Part shown: one piece after another, positions 55,176 to 64,000 of the stretch | Position numbering within the stretch: the stretch's first letter is position 1 | Layout of the letters: each line of letters opens with the position of its first letter | The notes under the pieces: model-generated | Told to the model about the DNA's origin: nothing | Databases searched by the model: none | The model's input: only the letters and a program-made list of their open reading frames with translations | Translations under genes and position numbers: made by a program | Assembly (NCBI GenBank): GCA_036417435.1 | Contig: CM070903.1 | Span: forward strand, 83,135,501-83,199,500 | Direction: 5' to 3' | Length of the DNA: 64,000 nt | Origin: Inia geoffrensis | Lineage: Eukaryota; Chordata; Mammalia; Artiodactyla; Iniidae

Positions 55176-58100
55176 TCATCAGAATAATTTGGCTTCTTAA
55201 AAGCCGTTACTCATTACTTGTGTAATGATCAGAAAACTTCCTATGCAAAAACCACAGGAATTAAAATCAGGAAAATATATAGTTTTTGAAATCATGCTAT
55301 CACATTAAATAATGTGTATATACCTTATTAGCTTAAAAGCATTGTTTGGGGGCATAAAATTGAGGCAGAGTTTTCCTTAAGTCACTCTGGCACAAACACA
55401 TTTTTCAGAGCCACTTCTAGAAATCTGATAGTAGACAGGAAGGAATAAAAGTGATGACCTTTGAGCAAAAAGGGGCATGTCACAGGAAATCAACATACTG
55501 AGATGCACTGAGATCATCATCTAAGGGCTTCTAACAATTTTATACATGCTAATAGAACTGGCTACAAAATTTTCAGAGCTAGAGCAAAACGAAAAAGCAA
55601 GACCCCCTGTTCAAGAACTAGTAAGAATTTCAATCTAGAGACAGCAAGCAGAGCATTACACCAAGAGCAGGGCCGTACGCAAGTGCCCCCATTACACACC
55701 CGTGAAGCTGGCCTGACTTCCAACTCTAACTTTTAATGATAATCCAGTTAGTTTCCACAGCCTGGTATGTGTATAACAGCTCTCATATTCAAGTGTGAAT
55801 TTTTGACACCAATTTACCGCCCCAGAATTTATCCCATCCCCACCAACGTGCTCTCCTCTCCACCTTCCCTGGCAGTGGTGACTACAAGAAAGCTCTTTTT
55901 AGGAATGTGCTAACTCCTTCACTTGATCTTCTAATGCCGTTCTTCTGCTCACTGAAAACTCAGGCTTTCTGTTCTTAATCATTTGTGTTGAAAATTTCCC
56001 TTCTTCATAAAGTCCTCATTAATAGGAGGTAAGGTAATAAGTTCTCAACCACATCCAGTATTTAATCTTAATTGATGCACAGTTTAGGCTACTATTTGAG
56101 CAGAGTTTAAGTATAGCTGCCACTGCTGCTGCTAATATTGATGATGTGGTTGAGTGCCTAGGTATGGTGCTGGGCACTTTACTGTCCTGAAAATTGATCA
56201 GTGGATGATCCTGTTGCTATCTGATGTCCTTGTTCTTTATATTTTAGTCTTATTCCTCAGCATATTAACACTTTCCCCAAAGAAAAAACAGAGGAAGGAG
56301 AGGGAAAAAAAATCACTTGGGTCAGACAATTTTGCTACTTGTTAATAGGGTTGGTAAGAAAAAACTATTAATGACTCAAAAAAAGATTTGAAACAACAAC
56401 TTAATTACAGCTCCTATATTATCTGTACATTTCGTTTATCCTCCCTGACATTCAGTGGATAAACTGACCGTTAGGTTTATCTATAATCAATAAGTTGGCT
56501 ATCTTAGGCAATAAAATCAGAGAAGACACCATGTTTTTTTGAACTGCATTCGTACAATACACATAGCCTTAGCTGTCAATAGAAAAAACTGAAACAGATC
56601 GTTTACTGTAGCTGTGAATTCTACTCAACCAGTTGATATGTATATTATGCTGAGCCTTGTGCTTCGTGCTACATTAAAAAGGTGCATGTTTTCATATGAT
56701 GAGTGTACTATTATCATTGAAGAATTTCAGACAAGACCCTCCTGTGGCTCTGAACCTGAATTTGGTTCAGTGCTGTCTGAGTGGGGTTAATTTGTTCAAA
56801 CTTCACCAATTTTAGAACAGCAGCAAATCTAAAGCCAGAGGCTCTCAACTGATTCGAATTAAACTCTTTGGATTAGATTACTCCTATTTGCTTTGGCTAG
56901 ATTGGAATGATTTCAGTCTACTAATAATTTCCAAAACCCTGGATATGTAGCATACAGATTGGCATACAGTTTACCTTTTTCTCCATTTTTGTCTTTTTAT
57001 CTTTGGTTTGAGAAGACCATATATACCCCCATCCTGTGACTATGAGGAGGGAGGTTTTTCTTTTTCCGTGCAGAAGGTCTACTTAGTACCTCAGGACACT
57101 GTGCCTCCTGAGCCACAGCTTAACAGCATTAGCAAATGCAGCTCAGCCAGAGGGGAACTGAACAGCAGCTGAGTCAGTCTAATAATTTACACTGGGGAAA
57201 GCCCTTGGAATTCAGAGGCACATTGCCCAGCTGGAGAGACAAACCTAATCTTTGCTAATGATGTTCCTCCCTCTCTTTCCTATCAGGGCTGGGCTTTTTA
57301 CACATGCGCACATAATTATATATGCACACTCAGAGTCTAGTGAAGCCAAACAACACAGCACCCAGGATTAAATTACACAGTAAGACTACCAGGCGTCATC
57401 TGGCCTCTACATCCTGTCTGATAAATGCTGTCCATGGTTCACATTGTGGAGCTGTTAAAGATCGTAAGAGTTCAAAAACGTATACAGCTACATCCTAAAA
57501 TTCAAAAATGAAAATATTTTGGTGATATTAAAAGTGATAATATATTACAATATTATTTGAGACTGAATATAGTAAGCTTGACTTCTTAAATTGACTTAAA
57601 CAAATACATATTAGAAAACAGACACATGGATTTTGTTCTAAAAAGGACTTGAGGCTACTGACAAAAATGCACACAGTACAATAGGTAAACAGGTGAAGGG
57701 AAAATGAGAATAAAATGTAAAAAAAAAAAGAAAAAACCACCAAGAAAAAAAACGGTAGGCAAAAATAATTTGTATGCTAGCAACTGTAAAGATGGTTCAC
57801 AAATTTGGACCAGAGCTTTCTGTGGATCAAAGTAAGGAGAAAGACACAATTGTTCAAGTAAGAGAAAACCATACCAATTGTCCAAGAGCAGTTTTTACAA
57901 TACTAAGGCCCAAGAGGCTTTTCTTCTACTGATCCGTACACAATGATAAAACAGCCTCAAAAATACCCTCATAGCAAATACAGCAGCATTTCTTGGACAG
58001 TTTTTAGAGCACCTCTCCATTCAAGGTAAGTTTCCCAAGTATTCCAGAAAAGCAATACTTACAGTAAGAGATTCCAAGGAAATAGCTGAAATTCTGATTT

Positions 58101-59599
58101 AATGCAGAAAGGGATGGACTACATCTCCTTCAGGAAATCTTTCCCTGATCATTATTGATCACACTCAAGCTTTCCAAAAAATTCAGTAGCAAGAACTGCA
58201 GGTTCTATTCTCTGGCAAGAACCTGGAACGCAAACATTCTGGGTTTTCATGTAAGGGGTAGACCCATAAGCTTTAAGAATCAACCAAGAAGGAGAAAAAG
58301 CTGATACCTTCCTATGAAAAGTCAGGAATATGACCAGAATTTATGCCTCAAAACCTCATTTCCACCTTGAGGTGGGCCCCCCCAAAAATAAACCTGACCG
58401 TGCAGTGGTTTATTTTTTTATTATAATGTTCTTCCCATTCTGATGAAACTGTACTTTTTCCAGTATTTTTATAACTATTTTTTTTTTACAGAACCCTCTG
58501 CAAATAGCACCAACTATTTTAAAAAGAGGGAAGCAATTTAATAGTTAATACCTCTTCTGACGGTTGTGAGTCACCATCTGGGGCTATAAATTATAATCGT
58601 GCTACACGGTAACGGGCAGAGGGCTGATCCATGAAGCTCCCCCAGGAGAAGCCGTCTATCAGCGCAACCATCTAGACAAGGGACTCAGGGACAGGGCAGC
58701 TCCGAGGCCAGACAAGGGCTACAGCGGAAGGATACAGCGCAGTCAGATTTTCAAAAGCACCTCTCAATACACCCCCAGCCCCAATGCCATACCAAATTTC
58801 TGAAATAAGAAAATTATAGGGCTAATTCTCACACTTTAAATACTGGCAATTAGAGGGGAATTTAGGATTCAAGAAGCTCTGGCCACAAAAAGTCCTCAAG
58901 TGAGAGAGAACAAACAAGAGGTTCAGGGCTGCTTCATCTATTTTTAATGAACTTACAAATGTTTCGAAAAGAAAAAGGCGACACTATTTACTACAGAAAG
59001 AGAACTGAGACATTAACCTAGCAAGAAGAAGCTATGAGATTGTGCACACATGTGCTTGTATAAACTCGCACAGCCCCCAAACCTGGCACCCTGGCGTCTT
59101 CTGCCTCTTACTGCAAACTAAGGGCTTAGCTGCTTTGGACTATTTATTTCTAATACAATAATTTCAAAGATGGTATAAGCAGGTGAAAAGAAGACAGGAA
59201 TAATCCTAATAAGAAGGAAAACAGTGCAGAAAGTCAAGTTTATAAAAATAATCAGAAAATTACAAGTCGAAAGAAAAAGGTACAGTTAGATACTTTCTGA
59301 GGCCTTACATTAAGCCTTAAAGGGCACCTGAGATCATTCTTAGAAAGAGAATACAAGTTAGAAGTGCTAAAGCAACTGGGTTTTTTGGTATGCTGCTTAA
59401 ACACCTAAAGCTTAGACCTGTCACATCTTCCAAGATATTCAAGGACTTTTATAGACATTCTCACATCAGTTCTTGCAACAAGGATCTGAGAAAGGCACTC
59501 ATTAGATTTGCAAAATCACAAACCTACACCTAAAAACTCCCATTTTTGTGAGGAAGGTGGTCACTTAGATATTTCCTGCTCAGCTCATTCACTGAATCA

Positions 59600-60320
59600 A
59601 CAAATACTTTGTTAATCACTCAGGGTGCTGCATCTGTGTTAAGCAGTAAAGACAATGCAAAGATGAACTAGACAGTGGATCCTGGCTCTGGAGGAGCTTA
59701 CAGTCTAACAGAGGAGAAACATACGAATAAATGATTAATAAGTAGTATCAGAAGCTCCCTGAAGGAGATGGATACAAATGTTTGAAGTACAAAGAAGGGA
59801 AAATTGCTGTCCAGGAAGAATAAAGAAGGGGTATATGAGTCAGAGGAATAGGCATGCACAAAGGCATGGAGGTGTGAAAGAAATCATGCTGCTATTTGGG
59901 GAGAGGGGAACATGTCAGCAGGGCTGGTGGGAAGTGATGAGAGATGTAGAAGATAGGGCTGGAAAAAATAGATTAGAGATTTTTTTCCCCTATGGGCAGA
60001 GAAATATGGAGAAGTGAAGGGAAGTGACATGATTAGATTTGAAAGATGATTCTGTTTAAGGGTGGAAGACAGATGGATGGAGGATGGAAAAAAGCTACTG
60101 TAGAGAGAATGGAAAGCATCTGAGAGATATCTAGAAGACAGAATTGACAGGATATAGTTACTGCTGGATGTGACGGTGAAAGAGGGCTCTCCAGTAGGGC
60201 AGACTAGATGCTACCATTGATCAGGTAGAAAAGTGCCAGCCAGGGACCTGCAGTGATGAGGTAAAAAGCTAGGGTTTATATTTCACAAACTCTACCAGGC
60301 AAGGCAGTTGGAAATGGAGT
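59600..60320 (+). repeat. L2-like remnant
   Basis: 'ctctggaggagcttacagtc' and 'cacaaaggcatggaggtgtg', in the L2 order. Includes the non-genic open frame at 59778-60017. Confidence 0.55.
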
Positions 60321-61034
60321 AAGGAAGTAGCTAAACTGAAACTGGGTCAAAGGGCTACAAATATTGTTGGAGAGACAAATACGATGGAAAAGTTTTATAT
60401 AATTATTATAGTCAGGTCAGGAGAGTTACAAATTTCATGGACTCAACTTTGTCCTTAGTTTGTTGATGAGTATTAGCCTTTTCTCAAGGGTTATTTTATC
60501 ATTGTTCTTTGTCTCTTTCATGTTCCTCCTGAATCTACCACCTAGCTCCTTACCCTCCCCCGACACCACACATGAATAGTCTCCTGTCCTTTCCTCAACT
60601 CAAGCATGTTCCTTCCTTCAAAACCCTGTGTCTTCCATGAGCCACTTTTGAGACCTCCTCAAAAAAATCAGTGATGGCTAAAGGATGTAACCGAACACAG
60701 AAAACAAACTACTTCTTTCATTTAATGCCAAATCCACATTCCCATTACCTATTTATACCTTTATTGTTTCATTCCTTTATTTAAACTTTAAGTCATCCGA
60801 ATAGGACACTACTTCTGAGTTCTAATCATCATCAAAAATTAGGACTGTCTAATGTGGGCAACATTGTTCTAAGGCCTTTTGGAAAAGCTACTATTTTCAT
60901 GAATATCAGAGTAGATTTTGCATTGACCCTCAGAACTTAGGCCCCCAGGGCAAATGATTCTGATTCTGCATAATCTTCAAGAGACAGAAAGGACAATTGT
61001 GCAAGTGTAAGAAGGAAGTTAGTACTGCAATTCT

Positions 61035-61290
61035 ACAAACCTTTCATGAGTGCCAGGTGCATGCTAGGTGCTGTACTGTGATTCGTAGAAGCCATATGAG
61101 GATATAAAGGTGCAAAGAGGGCATCCTCTTTATGTTTTGGCATGCCTTACATATTTCGCAATTTAAAAAAAATGGTCCCTTCTCTTCGGAACTCAAGTCT
61201 AGTAGGGAAGACAGCACAAACACAAATGAAGGCAGGCCATGATACATGCTTATAATAGGGGTACAAAGTACCGTGAGATAATAAATAATA
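61035..61290 (+). repeat. L2-like remnant
   Basis: 'atgagtgccaggtgcatgct' followed by 'aactcaagtctagtagggaa'. Confidence 0.5.
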
Positions 61291-61496
61291 GATTAATCTG
61301 CTTTTGAGGAGCAAGAGTCTGGTCATCTACCTTTATAAGGATATGAGACCAAAAGTTTGAAAATTGGGAAGAATATGTATCTTTCTCACTGATACATCTG
61401 ATAAGCCTTAAAGAAATATTTTTGAATCTACAACTGGAAAGACACTAAGGCTAGCCCATTGGATCACAGGCCCAAAGCTGCTGCCAGGTCCTCTTA

Positions 61497-61861
61497 TTTT
61501 TATTTTTTTTAAATTTATTTATTTTAATTAATTTATTTTTGGCTGCGTTGGGTTTTCGTTGCTGCGAGAGGGCTTTCTCTAGTTGCAGAGAGTGGGGGCT
61601 ACTCTTCGTTGCAGTGCGCAGGCTTCTCGTTGCAGTGGCTTCTCTTGTTGCGGCGCACGGGGCTCTAGGCACATGGGCTTCAGTAGTTGTGGCGCGTGAG
61701 CTCAGTAGTTGTGGCTTGCAGGCTCTAGAGGGCAGGCTCAGTAGTTGTGGTTCACGGGCTTAGTTGCTCTGTGGCATGTGGGATCTTCCCGGACCAGGGC
61801 TCGAACCCATGTCCCCTGCATTGGCAGGCGAATTCTTAACCACTGTGCCACCAGGGAAGCC
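61497..61861 (-). mobile_element. Full-length CHR-type SINE (long subfamily)
   Basis: Minus-strand copy of about 360 bp, similar in layout to 9278-9578 and containing an internal repeat of the 'tcagtagttgtgg' motif. Imperfect duplication around 'ggtcctc' on both sides. Confidence 0.9.
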
Positions 61862-62679
61862 CCCCGCTGGTCCTCCTTCTAAGGCTCTTGGTTATTTTTC
61901 AGAACAGATAGCATTGCTTGTCAGGGCTTTACACCACACCATTTCCAATGCTCCTTCCCCTCCACTGTGTCCACCTTGTGCCTCAAAACCCTCTCAGAGT
62001 CACTCAGCCTCTCCCATCATAGCCAATCAGTGTACAGTCCTTCCCTTCACTACCACCCTTCCCCCCCCAACACACAGGCCAAGGGGTGATCCTAAAGCTT
62101 CCAGCTTATAGTTTCACAGGACAAAAGGGTTGCAGATTCCCTTTAAGTGCGGTCCTTCCAGAAGGCAGGGAACGGCCAGGCAACCTTTCAAAGTCCCCCT
62201 GGCATATGGGCAGGCTCTACTCCGTGTCATCCACATTGCCACTGACAGGCCTGGGACCAAAGCCTGACAGGAATATAAAAAAGCCCCTGGCTCCAGTCCA
62301 CTCTACAACCCTCATGTCAGGCAGAAAAATGTGTTTTTTGTGTCTTTTTGGTCATATGACTTAGATATAAGAACCAGACTGATGACTTCCTTTTCCCTCC
62401 TCTAAAAGGGAAAGCAAAAAAAAAAAAAAAAGAAGTCCTGTTTAAAGAAGGGAGATTCTCATAAAGTTTAAGGAGATATTTATACATAATTAAAAGGAAA
62501 GATTTAGATTTTCTCTATCAAAATCAAAATAAGTTTATCTATAGTATAACACAAACATTTGCTATGTTAAAATATGCTGCATCTAAAGCATTTATACACT
62601 GCATAATAGCATTTAATACTACTCAGCATTTATGACTTCAGTAATTTTGCAGTTTAATGATTTGGAAAGAAGCTACCAG

Positions 62680-62835
62680 GAGTCAGGAGTCCCAGCTGTG
62701 TCCTAAATTAACTGTTTGGCCTTGGGCAAGTCACCAAACCTCTCTAGGCCTCAATTTCCTCATCTGCAAATTGAAGGAATTGGACTAGAATGGTCTCTAA
62801 GGTCCCTTTTAGCAACTGAAAAAGTTCTGTGAGTG
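62680..62835. repeat. MIR-like SINE remnant
   Basis: 'cttgggcaagtcaccaaacc' and 'tcaatttcctcatctgcaaa'. Confidence 0.78.
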
Positions 62836-63414
62836 TAAGGAATCAGAACAATCCAACAATGGAAAAGGATATCCCAAAACTGATTTGCTCTCCCCATCTC
62901 TGGAAATGCTCGATGTATCAGAGAAATTATAATATTCCTGCTTTGGTACAGAGGATTGAACCAAATGACCTCTCCTATGTCTTTCAACTGGAAGATTCTG
63001 TCATCTTACAAATTAGTTCTAGAGACCATAAAACAACCAGAGAATGAAATTAAGTGGAGGGGGGGGGAACACCATCTAGGTACAGCAAATGTTTGCTGTT
63101 ACATTAACAGAGTAATGACAGGTATAGCAAGTCACTGTGTAGCTAACATGAACTGTTTGCCTTGGGCCAGGTTGCTAGGTGGTGTAAATAACTCTGCAAA
63201 CACAACACCTAGCAATAAAAAGGTCTAAATGCCTTCAGTCACTCCAAAGTGAGCATATAGGGTTTCTTCAAGTAAAGCCTCTGATTATCAGTCAGAAAAA
63301 CTAAGGGAAGGAGGGAGGAAGTTCACAATGTGCTCTCATTTGTCTGGGGGCAGACACTTCCTACACTGATGTGCTCCACTGGCCCACGTTCTTAGGGCCA
63401 TATAACAAGAGGGT

Positions 63415-63590
63415 GGCAAATAATAACAATAATCACCGCCTTATCTTACATTTATATGTGGAGTTGAGTTTCCAAAGTAATTCCATCTATTTTAGTCTCC
63501 TTTGAGCCTCATAATGGCCATGTGAGGTGAGCAGACCAGGTATTATTGACTCCTCTTAGGAAAATTGAAGCTTACCAAAGTTTAGTAATA
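63415..63590. repeat. MIR-like remnant
   Basis: 'gagcctcataatggccatgt' and 'aggtattattgactcctctt'. Confidence 0.6.
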
Positions 63591-64000
63591 TTCCTTTTCC
63601 TCAAAAATGAGAAACTGATCAAATCCTTATTATATCATTTTCAACTCCCTTTAATGCTTTTGTCATAAGAGGTCTGCTAGGATCTATGGATCTATTTATG
63701 ATTTCATTATATTTGCATATATTCAGGAAATGACAGAGGAATATAATATTGTTATGGAGTTTCAGGAAATATCTTTTAAAAAGGAAACCAATAATAACAA
63801 TCCTGAATTGTAATGCTGTTTTAAAAAGCTGACAGAAATAGATGTTGAATTAGAAATGCCTCCTATATCCGAGAAATAATAAAGGGGACCAAAAAAAAAG
63901 AAAAAAACTATAACAAACCAAATCCAATTTAAGTTGTAATCTAGCAATGTGATTCTGGAAACACATAGTGGAAAAGGTTAATATACTGGGAAGATAGAGA

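Larger units (their letters stand above)
39036..64000 (-). other. Upstream MAP3K13 intron or 5' flank
   Basis: Because 39035 is preceded by a splice acceptor, transcription starts further right. No first exon or CpG-rich promoter could be identified to 64000. Named repeats are listed separately. 42000-43700, 44100-46070, 47800-48700, 55180-59590 and 60350-61030 are otherwise unassigned. Confidence 0.7.

Overview
This window is mammalian nuclear DNA, almost certainly from a cetacean or close relative. It is AT-rich and intron-dominated. It is studded with tRNA-derived SINEs of the CHR type (ends reading 'cttccctggtggc', internal 'gggttcg' B-box-like core) and with artiodactyl-type L1 3' ends. 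The ruminant elements Bov-tA and BovB were not noticed. Species cannot be fixed from the sequence alone.

One protein-coding gene is recognisable: MAP3K13 (leucine-zipper-bearing kinase, LZK), on the minus strand. Nine consecutive coding exons run from the ATG at 38950 down to a splice donor at 3820. They join in perfect phase into 547 complete codons plus two bases. They encode the disordered N-terminus, the whole protein kinase domain and both leucine zippers. The C-terminal part and the stop codon lie beyond the left edge. The first coding exon has an acceptor at 39035, so at least one 5' non-coding exon and the promoter must lie further right, either unrecognised in 39036-64000 or outside the window. 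No second functional gene was found on either strand.

Layout: 1-3819 intron after coding exon 9; 3820-5629 three exons for the zipper region; 5630-14045 intron with a mariner-type MITE, a long hairpin, a SINE, L1 pieces and an MLT1 LTR; 14046-16925 three kinase C-lobe exons; 16926-25884 the two N-lobe/catalytic-loop exons and their introns; 25885-38475 a large intron carrying most of the L1 mass, including a three-layer nest and two opposed L1s sharing one target site; 38476-39035 first coding exon with leader; 39036-64000 upstream intron or 5' flank with SINEs, L1, L2, MIR and MLT1 remnants, and one open stretch at 40041-40146 that looks like an unrecognised or decayed exon.

No RNA gene, CRISPR array or prokaryote-type system is present. 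The points of interest are genome-evolution signals (nested insertions, recurrent (CA)n growth at one L1 site, hairpins), two short uORFs in the MAP3K13 leader, and the orphan exon-like stretch. I found no convincing previously undescribed system.
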